NCBI GenBank assembly: GCA_000471925.1
Contig: CP006667.1
Coordinates: forward strand, 2,418,001 to 2,482,000
Origin: Ralstonia pickettii DTP0602
GTDB lineage: Bacteria > Pseudomonadota > Gammaproteobacteria > Burkholderiales > Burkholderiaceae
DNA length: 64,000 nt
Direction of reading: 5' to 3'
Shown here: piece by piece, positions 10,849 to 19,572 of the stretch
Position numbering within the stretch: position 1 is the stretch's first letter
Layout of the letters: each line of letters begins with the position of its first letter
Program-made: the position numbers and the translations under genes
The notes under the pieces: generated by a model
What the model saw: the letters and a program-made list of their open reading frames with translations, nothing else
The model's database searches: none
Told to the model about the DNA's origin: nothing

Positions 10849-12063
10849 TCAGTCGACCTTGACTTGCTTGTTTCGCAACGGCATGCGCCAGAGCTCGTAG
10901 CGCTCCTCCCCCGCCTTGACCGCGCCGGCAAAGTGCTGGTTCAGGTTGCTGACCGTAAACACCAGGAAGCCGTCGGGATGGATCGCTGGCGTATCCGGCC
11001 AGAGCACGCCCTCGTCGGCGGCGGCCAGCGACATCTGCCGGCTGCGCGGGTCGTACTTGGCGATGCCATTGCGCGTGACATCCGTGATGTAGAGGTTGCC
11101 CCTTGCGTCAGTAACGATCCCGTCGGTATTTCCGCCCACGTCGCCGATGTCGCGCACAGCCGCCGCGACCGTCGCGTGGCTTGCGCCGGCATCGCGCAGC
11201 ACCCGCGTGGGAATGGTGTAGGCGTGAGTGCCCGTGGTCACGGCCCAGTACAGCGTGCCGGCGTCCGGCGACAGCGCGATGCCATTGATGCCCAGTTGCA
11301 GTGGTTTGCCCGGCCAGACCTCGACGCCATGCGAGACTACCTTGGCACCGGGCTCGGGCAGCAGGCTGGAGTGCCGGTCCAGCACGCGCCGCGCCTTGCC
11401 GGAGGCAAGATCCACCACGATCAGGCCGGCCTTGTTGTCCGGCGCGCTGCGCAGGCCGCTGTCGGAGATGTAGGCAATCTTGCGGCGCTCGTCGACGACG
11501 ATATCGTTGAGGAAGCTGCCGTTGCGATCGGCCACGCCATCCAGTGCGATGCGCCGGACCGTGCGGCCGGTGCGCAGGTCGTACACCATCACCTTCTGCC
11601 CGCCTGCCGGCGCTCCGGCCTCGCCCGCGACAAAGCCCATGTCCAGCGCCCACAGCCAGCCGTTGCGGCGGTCGATGTGGAAGCCGAGCACGTTGCGCAG
11701 ATGGCTGTCCGGCGCACCGGCAACGGCGTTGCCTTCCACCGAGGGGAAGGCAGACAGCCGGGCTGGCCCGCTCTGTGGGCCCGTATCGAGGAGGCTCAGC
11801 GTAGCCGGCGCGCCGGCCGAGACCAGCCGCGGCGTGCTGACGAAGGCCCGGCCCTGTGCGTCGAAATGGATGCCGGCAATCGGCGCGCTGGCCGAGCCGG
11901 CAAATGGCGGTGGGGTTGCGCCCGGCCGGGACGCCTCCCAGCTGACGCCCGCATAGCTGCGCCAGCGTTCGAGCGGTGCCTGTCCGGCGGCACCGGCAAA
12001 GTCAGGGAAGACGGAGAACGAGGCCAGCATCAGGGCTGCCAGCCTGGAAATACGAAGGAACAT
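10849..12063 (-). CDS. Secreted major-royal-jelly/SMP-30-like beta-propeller protein
   Basis: 404 residues starting MFLRISRLAALMLASFSVFP, a clear Sec signal peptide ending near AGAAG, so the protein is probably periplasmic. The mature part has repeated strand motifs of a six-bladed propeller (HLRNVLGFHIDRRNGWLWALD, GSFLNDIVVDERRKIAYISD, GNTDGIVTDARGNLYITD) characteristic of the MRJP/yellow family, related to SMP-30 lactonases. A longer in-frame start at 12138 overlaps the upstream dehydrogenase stop as TGATG. The 12063 start is preferred because it gives the signal peptide. Substrate unknown, possibly a sugar lactone. Confidence 0.8.
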   Translation of the reverse strand: MFLRISRLAALMLASFSVFPDFAGAAGQAPLERWRSYAGVSWEASRPGATPPPFAGSASAPIAGIHFDAQGRAFVSTPRLVSAGAPATLSLLDTGPQSGPARLSAFPSVEGNAVAGAPDSHLRNVLGFHIDRRNGWLWALDMGFVAGEAGAPAGGQKVMVYDLRTGRTVRRIALDGVADRNGSFLNDIVVDERRKIAYISDSGLRSAPDNKAGLIVVDLASGKARRVLDRHSSLLPEPGAKVVSHGVEVWPGKPLQLGINGIALSPDAGTLYWAVTTGTHAYTIPTRVLRDAGASHATVAAAVRDIGDVGGNTDGIVTDARGNLYITDVTRNGIAKYDPRSRQMSLAAADEGVLWPDTPAIHPDGFLVFTVSNLNQHFAGAVKAGEERYELWRMPLRNKQVKVD

Positions 12064-12137
12064 GGCGGTTTCAGAAAAGGATATCTGGATAGAGCGTCGC
12101 AGGCGGGTCAGGCCGCGCGGCCGCGGCCTGCGCTGCA

Positions 12138-12932
12138 TCAGAGGATCGAGCGGAAGCTGCCGCCTTCGACGCGCACCGCGGCGCCGTTGGAAGCGGCCCC
12201 GAGCGGGCTCGCCAGCAGCGCCACCATGGCGGCGATCTCGTCGGCCTCGATCATGCGTGCGATCAGCGAGCTGGGACGATAGGTTGCGAAGAAGTTCGCT
12301 TCGATTTCGGCAGCGCTCATGCCCGCGCGCGGCGCGGTCTGGCGCAGGTATTCGACGATGCCGTCGGAGCGGGTCGCGGCCGGCAGCACGCTGTTGACGG
12401 TGACGCCGGTCCCCTTGGTCAGCTCAGCCATGCCGCGCGACACCGCAAGTTGCGCCGACTTGGTGACGCCGTAGTGCACCATGTCCGGCGGCGTGAAGGC
12501 GCCGACCTCGCTGGAAATGAAGATCACCCGGCCCCAGTTCTTCTCCAGCATGCGCGGGAAGTAATGGCGCGACAGGCGCACCCCGGACATCACGTTGACG
12601 TCGAACATGCGCAACCAGTCTTCGTCGGTGATCTCGGCGAAGGGTTTGGCTTCGTAGTAGCCCAGGTTGTTGACCAGGATGTCGGTGTGCGGCTGCGCGC
12701 CCGCCAGCGCGGCCACACCGCTTGCGTCGCCAAGGTCCGCGACGATTGCGGTCACGCTGGCCTCGGACGCGGCGGCGGCAATGTCCGCCACCGCGGCATC
12801 AAGCTTGTCGCGATGGCGGCCGGTGATGGTGACCGCGACGCCTTCACGCGCGAGCGTGCGGGCGATGGCCAGGCCGATACCGGCCGTGGCGCCGGTGACG
12901 ATGGCGGTCTTGCCTTGAAGTTGCAGGTCCAT
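12138..12932 (-). CDS. Short-chain dehydrogenase/reductase
   Basis: 264-residue classical SDR: TGATAGIG dinucleotide-binding loop near residues 14-21, NNLG in place of the usual NNAG, and the Ser-Tyr-Lys triad in FISSEVGAF and HYGVTK. Start at 12932 is preceded by GAGGAA. Divergent from the LysR gene at 13123 with a 190-base shared control region, and followed directly by the royal-jelly-like protein, probably in one transcript. The substrate is probably an alcohol/ketone; no sequence feature fixes it. Confidence 0.9.
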   Translation of the reverse strand: MDLQLQGKTAIVTGATAGIGLAIARTLAREGVAVTITGRHRDKLDAAVADIAAAASEASVTAIVADLGDASGVAALAGAQPHTDILVNNLGYYEAKPFAEITDEDWLRMFDVNVMSGVRLSRHYFPRMLEKNWGRVIFISSEVGAFTPPDMVHYGVTKSAQLAVSRGMAELTKGTGVTVNSVLPAATRSDGIVEYLRQTAPRAGMSAAEIEANFFATYRPSSLIARMIEADEIAAMVALLASPLGAASNGAAVRVEGGSFRSIL

Positions 12933-13122
12933 TGAGTTCCTCGGGATGTGGCCGCCTTGCGCCTGCGCAACGGGCGCGCGCACGGCTGGCATGAATGGAA
13001 GGGATTCAGGGCTCGGATGGCAGCGTTGGTGCCGTTGCCCTGCCCACGTTCCGTACTTTATTACCCGCATCACTGGCGATAAACTGGCGCACCAGGAATT
13101 CATTTGTTCTTCGGAGGACAAA

Positions 13123-14019
13123 ATGGCACGCCGCTTCGATCACCTCGGTGACGTGGAAGCCTTTCTCGCGGTGATCGAGCATGGCTCGTTCACGGCCGGG
13201 GCCGTGGCGCTGTCGACCACGCCCTCGGTGCTCAGCCGCGCCATTGCCCGGCTGGAGGCGCGACTCGGCAGCCAGCTGCTGCGCCGGACCACGCGCCGCA
13301 TCGGCCTGACCGATCCGGGGCGGCTGTACCTTGAGCAGGCGCGCGCAGCCTTTACGCTGCTCGACGAGGCCGAGCGCGACATCCAGGGACAGGAAGGCGA
13401 GCTGTCGGGACGGGTGCGCATGAGCGTTCCCACCACCTATGGCCACTACCGGCTGCCGCCACTGCTGGCGCGCTTTGCCCGGCTGTACCCGCGCGTGCAG
13501 GTCGAGCTGAACATCACCAACCGCAATGTCGACCTGGTCGCCGAGGGCTTTGACCTCGCCATCCGCCTCGGCCACCTGCCCGACAGCGGCCTGGTGGCGC
13601 GCAGGCTGGAAGACGCGGCGCTGTGCCTGGTCGCGGCACCCGACTACCTGCAGCGCGAAGGCACGCCGCAGACGCTGGACGACCTGCGCCACCATGTCTG
13701 CCTGCCCTTCGTGCTGCCGCGCACCGGCCGCATCGCGCCGTGGGTGTTCCGCGACGGCGACCACGACATCGACTGGCTGACAACATCCGCCATCGCGGTG
13801 TCCGACGATGTGCTCGGCGTGGTGTCGCTGGCCGAGCAAGGCGTGGGCATCTGCCAGAGCTATGACTTCATCGTGCGCGACCGGATCGAACGCAGGCGCC
13901 TGGTCGAGCTGCTTCCGCAGCTGCGCGGCCGCTCGCGCCCCTTCTCGGTCATCTACGCGCCGCACCGGCGCCAGTCGGCGGCGGCGCGGGCGATGATCGA
14001 GCTGCTCACGGCAGGGTAA
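13123..14019 (+). CDS. LysR-family transcriptional regulator
   Basis: 298 residues. The DNA-binding domain is at about 5-65 (HLGDVEAFLAVIEHGSFTAG; recognition helix SVLSRAIARLEARLG; LLRRTTRRIGLTDPG) and the effector domain at about 90-298, the architecture of the CrgA/PecT-like branch. The start is fixed by TCGGAGG seven bases before ATG 13123. A much longer open frame upstream has no such site. It is divergent from the SDR gene at 12932, the likely regulated target, and convergent with the SDR at 14031. Confidence 0.9.
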   Translation: MARRFDHLGDVEAFLAVIEHGSFTAGAVALSTTPSVLSRAIARLEARLGSQLLRRTTRRIGLTDPGRLYLEQARAAFTLLDEAERDIQGQEGELSGRVRMSVPTTYGHYRLPPLLARFARLYPRVQVELNITNRNVDLVAEGFDLAIRLGHLPDSGLVARRLEDAALCLVAAPDYLQREGTPQTLDDLRHHVCLPFVLPRTGRIAPWVFRDGDHDIDWLTTSAIAVSDDVLGVVSLAEQGVGICQSYDFIVRDRIERRRLVELLPQLRGRSRPFSVIYAPHRRQSAAARAMIELLTAG

Positions 14020-14030
14020 GTGCGCCCGGA

Positions 14031-14729
14031 TCAGGCGATGCCGAAGCCGCCGTCGACCGGCAGGATCACGCCGGTCACATAGGCCGCATCCTCGGCGCAC
14101 AGGAAGCGCACCACGCGCGCCACGTCGCGCGGCGTGCCCCAGCGCTGCATCGGGATGCGCGCCATGATCGCCACGCTGCGCTCGGGGTTGTCGAGCGCGC
14201 CCGAGGACAGCCGCGTGCGGATCCAGCCGGGCGCGACCGCGTTGACGCGGATCCCCTGCGGCGCCAGCGCAGCCGCATAGGCCCGCGTCAGCCCCAGCAC
14301 GCCGGCCTTGCTGGCGGTATAGGCCGGATTGTTGGGCGAGCCGAAGTAGCTCCACATCGACGCGACGTTGACGACCGCGCCACGCGCCTCGGCAAGGCGC
14401 TCCTGCACCACGCTGATCATCGACTGCGAACCGTTCAGGTTTACGTCGACCACCTTGCGAAAGCCCTCCGGCGAGAACTCCCTGCGTTCATGCAGGATGA
14501 TGCCCGCCGCATTGACGAGCACCGACACCGACTCCAGATCCGCGAGGGCTTCGCGCATGGCGTCGGTCGCCATGACATCGCCGCGCCGGAATTCCAGCGC
14601 GGGCGGCAGGTCCTCGTCGGCATCGATGCCCAGGCACACGACGCGCATGCCGTCTTCTGCAAACACCTCGGCTATCGCCCGACCGATACCGGTGCCGCCG
14701 CCCGTTACCACTGCAATCCGTTGACTCAT
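14031..14729 (-). CDS. Short-chain dehydrogenase/reductase, last gene of the GntR-module operon
   Basis: 232-residue SDR close to FabG-type enzymes: TGGGTGIG cofactor loop near residue 10, NAAG, catalytic Ser in VNVASMWSY, and YTASK with the active Tyr and Lys. The PVDGGFGIA end is typical. It lies 34 bases after livF on the same strand, so it probably belongs with the transporter and transketolase genes. The short TGGGTGIG-x-GRAIAEVFAEDG segment followed by VCLGIDADE suggests NAD(H) preference. It is a candidate for oxidising the imported polyol or hydroxy-acid; the substrate is unproven. Confidence 0.9.
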   Translation of the reverse strand: MSQRIAVVTGGGTGIGRAIAEVFAEDGMRVVCLGIDADEDLPPALEFRRGDVMATDAMREALADLESVSVLVNAAGIILHERREFSPEGFRKVVDVNLNGSQSMISVVQERLAEARGAVVNVASMWSYFGSPNNPAYTASKAGVLGLTRAYAAALAPQGIRVNAVAPGWIRTRLSSGALDNPERSVAIMARIPMQRWGTPRDVARVVRFLCAEDAAYVTGVILPVDGGFGIA

Positions 14730-14763
14730 ACTGCCTCACTCCTTGTTGAAGAAACGGGGGGCG

Positions 14764-15486
14764 CTACACGCCCAGGTAGGTTGCGCGCAGGTGCGGGTTG
14801 GCAAGCAGCTCCTTGCCCGGTCCGGACAGCGCGATGGTGCCGCTCTCGATGACGTAGCCGTAGTCGGCCATGTCCAGCACCTGGTTGACGTTCTGCTCGA
14901 TCACCAGGATGGCCATGTCGCGCTCGCGCAACTGGCGGATGCTGTCGAAGAGCCGGTCGACCATGATCGGCGCCAGCCCCAGCGACGGCTCGTCCAGCGC
15001 CAGCACGCGCGGCAGCGCCATCAGTGCGCGGCCGACCGCCAGCATCTGCTGCTGGCCGCCCGACAGCGTCGAGGCCGCCAAGTGCTGGCGCTCCTCCAGG
15101 ATCGGGAACAGCGCGAACACTTCGCGCAGCGTCTGCGCGCGCCGCTGGCGCGCGCGCCGGTTGCTGGCGCCGATCAGCAGGTTCTCCAGGATCGACATGC
15201 CGAGGAAGAGCTGCTTGCCCTCCGGCGACTGCACAAAGCCCTCCAGCACCACGCGGTGCGGCGCCTGGGCATCGAGCTCGCGCCCGTCCATGCGCACCGC
15301 GCCGCGCTTGCGCCGCACCAGCCCCGACACGGTGCGCAGGAAGGTGGTCTTGCCGGCGCCGTTGGCGCCGATCAGCGCGGTGATGGAGCCGGGCGCCAGC
15401 GACAGGTTGATGCCGCGCAGCACCTGTTGCTCGCCATAGCCGGACCACAGGTCCTCCACTTCAAATATTGCTGCTGGCATAGCCAT
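14764..15486 (-). CDS. livF: Branched-chain-type ABC transporter ATP-binding protein (LivF-like)
   Basis: 240-residue ATPase with Walker A GANGAGKTT (about residues 40-48), Q-loop EGFVQSPEGKQLF, signature LSGGQQQMLA, Walker B VLALDEPSLGLAP and H-loop VIEQN, as in LivF. It overlaps the livG-like gene by 26 bases, which implies coupled translation. Part of a five-gene HAAT importer (binding protein, two permeases, two ATPases). In this family the substrate may be an amino acid, amide, urea or aromatic acid, so the symbol describes the subunit, not leucine transport. Confidence 0.93.
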   Translation of the reverse strand: MAMPAAIFEVEDLWSGYGEQQVLRGINLSLAPGSITALIGANGAGKTTFLRTVSGLVRRKRGAVRMDGRELDAQAPHRVVLEGFVQSPEGKQLFLGMSILENLLIGASNRRARQRRAQTLREVFALFPILEERQHLAASTLSGGQQQMLAVGRALMALPRVLALDEPSLGLAPIMVDRLFDSIRQLRERDMAILVIEQNVNQVLDMADYGYVIESGTIALSGPGKELLANPHLRATYLGV

Positions 15487-16195
15487 CTCCGAAATAGGCG
15501 TTGAGGACCTGGGGCATGCGGACCACGTCGGCAGGCACGCCGTCCGCGATCAGCCGCCCTTGCTCCATCACGATCACGCGGTCCGACAGGCCCATGATCA
15601 CCTTCATCACGTGCTCGACGATCAGCACCGTCACGCCGGTGTCGCGGATCTTGCGCACCAGTTCGACCATCTCGCCCGCCTCGCTGGGCGTGGCGCCGGC
15701 CACCACTTCGTCCATCAGCAGCAGGCGCGGGCGCGTGGCCAGCGCCCGGCCCAGTTCGAGCTTGCGTTTGTCGAAGGCGGTCAGGTCGCTGGCGTCGGTA
15801 TCGGCGCGCGCGGCCAGCCCCAGGAACTCCAGGCAGGCATAGGCCTCGTCGCGCACGCGCGCCCGCGCGCGGCTGCGCGAGAAGCCGCCGACCATGATGT
15901 TCTCCAGCGCACTGAGCCCGCCGAAGGGCTTGGACAGCTGGAAGGTGCGCGCGATGCCGCTGGCGCAGATCTGGTTCGGACGCCGCCCGCGGATCTGCTG
16001 GCCGCCGAACAGGATGTCGCCTTCGTCGGCCTGGATCGCGCCGGCGATCAGGTTGAAGGCTGTGGTCTTGCCGGCGCCGTTGGGACCGAGCAGCCCCAGG
16101 ATTTCGCCCTTGCCCACTGAGAAAGACAGCTTGCTGACGGCCTGCAGGCCGCCGAAGCGCTTCGAGATCGATTTCACTTCGAGAATGCGTTCCAT
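15461..16195 (-). CDS. livG: Branched-chain-type ABC transporter ATP-binding protein (LivG-like)
   Basis: 244 residues starting MERILEVKSISKRFGG with GGAGG upstream. Walker A is GPNGAGKTT. The ABC signature is non-canonical (DLTAFDKRKLELGRAL), lacking the usual glycine, and the Walker B region reads LLLMDEVVAGATPSE instead of DEPxxGL. Such variants occur in a subgroup of LivG proteins, so the partner LivF may carry the better-formed composite site. Located between the livM and livF genes. Confidence 0.92.
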   Translation of the reverse strand: MERILEVKSISKRFGGLQAVSKLSFSVGKGEILGLLGPNGAGKTTAFNLIAGAIQADEGDILFGGQQIRGRRPNQICASGIARTFQLSKPFGGLSALENIMVGGFSRSRARARVRDEAYACLEFLGLAARADTDASDLTAFDKRKLELGRALATRPRLLLMDEVVAGATPSEAGEMVELVRKIRDTGVTVLIVEHVMKVIMGLSDRVIVMEQGRLIADGVPADVVRMPQVLNAYFGDGYASSNI

Positions 16196-16205
16196 GGATC
16201 CTCCT

Positions 16206-17228
16206 TCAGGCGTCCTTGGCGACGACGGCCTTGGCCGGGGCATGCGGTGCGCGCCGGTAGCGCAGCAGCCGTTCGAGCGGGCCGATGATGCCCTTGGGGA
16301 AATACAGCACCGCCGCCATCAGGATCAGGCCGTAGATCACCAGGTGCAGGCCGAGGAATTTGCCGGCGAACCAGGCGCGGGCGAGTTCGGCGATGGGGTG
16401 CAGCACGAAGGCGCCCAGCACCGGGCCGATGATGGTGCCCTGGCCGCCGACGATGGCCATGATGGCGGCGTCGATCGACAGGTCCAGCCCCATGTTCCGC
16501 TCCGGGTTGATATAGCGGAAGAACTGGGCATAGAAAGCGCCGCCCAGCCCGGTCATGAACGCGCTGATGGCCAGCGCGATGATCGGGTAGCGCGTGGTGC
16601 TGACGCCTACCGCCTGCGCGGCGGCCTCGTCGCCGCGGATCGCCTTCAGGTAGTAGCCCAGGCGCGAGCGCTCCAGCGCCAACGTGGCCAGCAGCATCGC
16701 CACCAGCATGGCAAAGATGATGTAGTAGTACGGCACCTTGCCGTCGAACTGGAACGCCAGCCAGCCTGCCTGCGATGGCGGAATGACAAGGCCCTGCGCG
16801 CCCTTGAGCGGAATGCCGAGGAACTCGTCGGTGTTCTCGATCCAGATGCGCACGATCTCGGCAAAGGCGATGGTGGTCAGCGTGAAGTACGGCCCCTTGA
16901 GTTTGAAGGTGGGATAGCCGATGCACACCGACAGCAGCGCCGCGGCCACCCCGCCGGCAAACATGCCGAGCCACGGCGACACGCCCAGCTGGGTGAACAG
17001 CAGCACGGTGACATAGCCGGCGCCGCCAGCGAACACAGAGTGCCCCAGCGACAGCTGCCCCACATAGCCGCAGACAAAATTCCACGCCGACGCCATGTAG
17101 GCGAAGTAGAGGATCATGATCAGCGAATGGAGCGCGTAGCTGTCCTGCACGAACAGCGGCAACACCCCGGCAATGGCCATCAGCGGTATCCCGATCACGG
17201 CATTGATATTGGTCCTGGACACGGTCAT
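16206..17228 (-). CDS. livM: Branched-chain-type ABC transporter permease (LivM-like)
   Basis: 340 residues, about 9-10 membrane segments. The family features NFVCGYVGQLSLGHSVFAGG near residue 50, GPYFTLTTIAFAEI, and the coupling-helix region RGDEAAAQAVGVSTTRYP are visible. The C-terminal tail after YFPKGIIGPLERLL is basic and cytoplasmic. It starts 15 bases after the livH-like stop and ends 10 bases before livG, a tightly packed operon. Confidence 0.93.
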   Translation of the reverse strand: MTVSRTNINAVIGIPLMAIAGVLPLFVQDSYALHSLIMILYFAYMASAWNFVCGYVGQLSLGHSVFAGGAGYVTVLLFTQLGVSPWLGMFAGGVAAALLSVCIGYPTFKLKGPYFTLTTIAFAEIVRIWIENTDEFLGIPLKGAQGLVIPPSQAGWLAFQFDGKVPYYYIIFAMLVAMLLATLALERSRLGYYLKAIRGDEAAAQAVGVSTTRYPIIALAISAFMTGLGGAFYAQFFRYINPERNMGLDLSIDAAIMAIVGGQGTIIGPVLGAFVLHPIAELARAWFAGKFLGLHLVIYGLILMAAVLYFPKGIIGPLERLLRYRRAPHAPAKAVVAKDA

Positions 17229-17243
17229 GGATATGGCCCTCCC

Positions 17244-18128
17244 CTACTTACGGCCGAGCAGCCCGTTGGGGCGGAACAGCAACACGATGATGAACAGGCA
17301 GAACGAGAATACCGACGCGGAAGTCGCCGTGACGAACTGCGAGGCGACCGACTCGAACACGCCCAGCACCAGGCCGCCGAGCAACGAGCCCGGGATCGAG
17401 CCGATGCCGCCCAGCACCACCACCAGGAAGGACTTGATGCCGAAGCCCAGGCCGGTGGTCGGCGATACCGACAGGACCGGCACCAGCAGCGCGCCGAAGA
17501 GCCCGAGGATACCGGCGCCGATGCCGAAGGTGACGTTGTAGACCTGGCCTACGTTGATGCCCGACAGCGCCGCGGCGTCGCGATTCTGCGCGGTGGCACG
17601 GATCTGGCGGCCGGTGTCGGTGTAGCGCAGCCAGTACGACAGGCCGGCGGCGACCGCCACCGCCGCCACGCAAGCGATCAGCCGCGGCACGTTGACCGGC
17701 AGCGACGCCACGTCGATCGAGCCGCTGAGCGCATCGGTGGTGACTGTGCGCACGTCGGGGCCGAAGGCCATCAGGATGCCGTTGTCGATCACCAGGAACA
17801 CGCCGGTGGTCAGGAGCAAGGCGCCAAGCGGCTCGACCACCATGGTGGCCTCGCGCCGGAACAGCGGCGCGATCACCACCGCCTGGGTGAAGTAGCCGAG
17901 CAGGAACAGCAGCGGCACGGTGAACAGCACGGTCAGGTAAGGATGCAGGCCGAATACCGACCAGATCAGGTAGCTCAGGTACATGGCGAGCATCAGGAAG
18001 GAGCCATGCGCGAAGTTGATCACCCTCAGCACGCCGAAGATGAGGCTGAGGCCAAGCGCGATGCCACCGTAGATGCCGCCCAGCAGCACGCCGTTGACCA
18101 CGGCGTAGGCCAGAATGGTTGGGTCCAT
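17244..18128 (-). CDS. livH: Branched-chain-type ABC transporter permease (LivH-like)
   Basis: 294 residues with about 8 membrane segments. NGVLLGGIYGGIALGLSLIFG near the N-terminus, VINFAHGSFLMLAMY, the coupling-helix segment RATAQNRDAAALSGIN, and VVVLGGIGSIPGSLLGGLVLG are all typical LivH motifs. Start ATG 18128; a longer frame upstream runs through the intercistronic hairpin at 18175-18199 and is not used. Pairs with LivM as the transmembrane channel. Confidence 0.93.
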   Translation of the reverse strand: MDPTILAYAVVNGVLLGGIYGGIALGLSLIFGVLRVINFAHGSFLMLAMYLSYLIWSVFGLHPYLTVLFTVPLLFLLGYFTQAVVIAPLFRREATMVVEPLGALLLTTGVFLVIDNGILMAFGPDVRTVTTDALSGSIDVASLPVNVPRLIACVAAVAVAAGLSYWLRYTDTGRQIRATAQNRDAAALSGINVGQVYNVTFGIGAGILGLFGALLVPVLSVSPTTGLGFGIKSFLVVVLGGIGSIPGSLLGGLVLGVFESVASQFVTATSASVFSFCLFIIVLLFRPNGLLGRK

Positions 18129-18174
18129 GTCACTATCTCGATAATCACGGGCAGCGCCCGCGTTGCGATACACC

Positions 18175-18199
18175 CGGCCCGGCACGGCGTGCCGGGCCG
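18175..18199 (-). repeat. Perfect 11-bp intercistronic hairpin between binding-protein and permease genes
   Basis: CGGCCCGGCAC (18175-18185), 3-base loop, GTGCCGGGCCG (18189-18199). It lies in the 84-base gap after the binding-protein stop (18213) and before livH. There is no T-tract, so it is more likely an mRNA-stabilising or partially attenuating element than a full terminator. Confidence 0.8.
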
Positions 18200-18212
18200 T
18201 CCTGCCGGACGC

Positions 18213-19478
18213 TCAGCGCGCGCCGGGTGCCGGCAGCGGCCACACCGGCGTCACCCCTGCCAGCCGGTTCGATGCCGGCCAGATGGTGCGGCGCTCGCCG
18301 TTCTGGTTCTGCGAGATCACGCCGTGGGCAAAGGTGTTCTGGCCCTGCGCGTCGAACTTGATGCGCTGGTAGCCGGTGATCAGCGCGGGGCCGCTGCTGA
18401 TGTCGGTCCTGGCCAGGGCGTCGCGCACTTTCTCGCGCTCGACCGAGGCGGCGCGCTCCAGCGCATCCTTGACCACGTAGACGTTGGACACGCCCTGTGC
18501 GCCATAGGAATTGATGCCATAGCCGAGGACCGTCTTGAACTTCGCATCGGCGGCGACCATGGCCGGATCCTTGGCGGCGCGCATGATGTCGACCTGGAAG
18601 TCGTCCTGCACGAACATGTTCTCGACCGCCTTGGGCGATACCGCCTTGTAGAAGTTTGGATCCTCCGAGCCGCCGCCGACCGAGTGGATGCCATAGGGCA
18701 CGTACACGCGGCTTTCGGCAAGCTGGCGCGTGAAGAGGATGTGGTCCGGCGTGTAGGCTACGACGATCAGCGCATCGGGCTTGGCGCTGCGAATCTTGAG
18801 CAGTTGCGCCGACAGGTCGGTCTGGTTGGGCGGATACGACTCATCGAGCGAGATGGCGTAGCCGCGCTCCTTCGCCAGCTTCTTGACGTTGGCGGCGTGC
18901 GAGCGGCCCCAGTCGGTGCCCTCGTAGAACAGGCCGATACTCTTCGGGCCCTTGCCGGTCTCCTTTTTCAGCAGGTCGAGCGCGTCGATCTGCTCGCGCG
19001 CGTCGTAGATGGCCTTGTTGTTGGGCCGGAACACATACTTGAAGCCACGCTCGGTGATCTCGTCCTTGACCGCACCGGTGACCAGCCAGGGCACCTTGTA
19101 GCGCTCGGCGACCTCGGTGGCCGGGAAAGTCACCGCGCTGTTGTACGCGCCGACGATCAGCGTGACGCTCTCGCGCTGGATCAGGCGCTCGGTTTCCGCC
19201 ACGCCGACATCGGGCTTGGACTGGCTGTCGGCGAACACCAGTTTCAGGCGCGCGCCGCCCAGCGCCTTGATGCCGCCCGCCGCGTTGATCTGCTCAGCGG
19301 CGATTTCCGCGCCGAGCTTGGTCTGGTTGCCGATGGTGGCGGCGCCGCCCGACAGCGGCAGCACGAAGCCGATCGGGATTTCCTTGACTTGCGCGACGGC
19401 GTTGCCGCCCGCCAGCGCCAGCAGCAAGGCCGCGGCGCCGATAAAGCGGCGGCGGGACGAAAGTTGGTGGGTATGCAT
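18213..19478 (-). CDS. ABC transporter periplasmic substrate-binding protein (LivJ/K type) with a Tat-like signal
   Basis: 421 residues. The signal peptide MHTHQLSSRRRFIGAAALLL contains SRRRFI, a match to the twin-arginine motif, so export may be by Tat rather than Sec. The mature protein begins near AQVKEIPIGFVLPLSGGAAT and continues as a Leu/Ile/Val-binding fold (PBP type 1: AAEQINAAGGI, LVFADSQSKPDVG, FRPNNKAIYDAREQ). AGGAG precedes ATG 19478. It is bounded by hairpins on both sides, consistent with a higher copy number than the permeases. The ligand is unknown. Confidence 0.92.
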   Translation of the reverse strand: MHTHQLSSRRRFIGAAALLLALAGGNAVAQVKEIPIGFVLPLSGGAATIGNQTKLGAEIAAEQINAAGGIKALGGARLKLVFADSQSKPDVGVAETERLIQRESVTLIVGAYNSAVTFPATEVAERYKVPWLVTGAVKDEITERGFKYVFRPNNKAIYDAREQIDALDLLKKETGKGPKSIGLFYEGTDWGRSHAANVKKLAKERGYAISLDESYPPNQTDLSAQLLKIRSAKPDALIVVAYTPDHILFTRQLAESRVYVPYGIHSVGGGSEDPNFYKAVSPKAVENMFVQDDFQVDIMRAAKDPAMVAADAKFKTVLGYGINSYGAQGVSNVYVVKDALERAASVEREKVRDALARTDISSGPALITGYQRIKFDAQGQNTFAHGVISQNQNGERRTIWPASNRLAGVTPVWPLPAPGAR

Positions 19479-19542
19479 GAGTGTCTCCTGGTCCGGTCCG
19501 GGCACGACGGCCCGGTGCAACTCTGTGTTGCTTCTGTCATCC

Positions 19543-19565
19543 GGCGCGGGCACGCAGCCCGCGCC
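19543..19565 (-). repeat. Perfect 9-bp intercistronic hairpin before the binding-protein gene
   Basis: GGCGCGGGC (19543-19551), loop ACGCA, GCCCGCGCC (19557-19565), directly after the transketolase C-subunit stop (19573) in transcription order. No U-rich tail, so it may be a processing or stability element. Confidence 0.75.
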
Positions 19566-19572
19566 TAGCAGG

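Noticed and set aside
15894..19568. A very long open frame of about 1,200 codons on the plus strand
   Set aside because: It lies antisense to livG, livM, livH, the binding protein and part of livF's operon, all of which have clear family motifs. Its translation is His/Gln/Arg-rich without domains, typical of GC-rich shadow frames.
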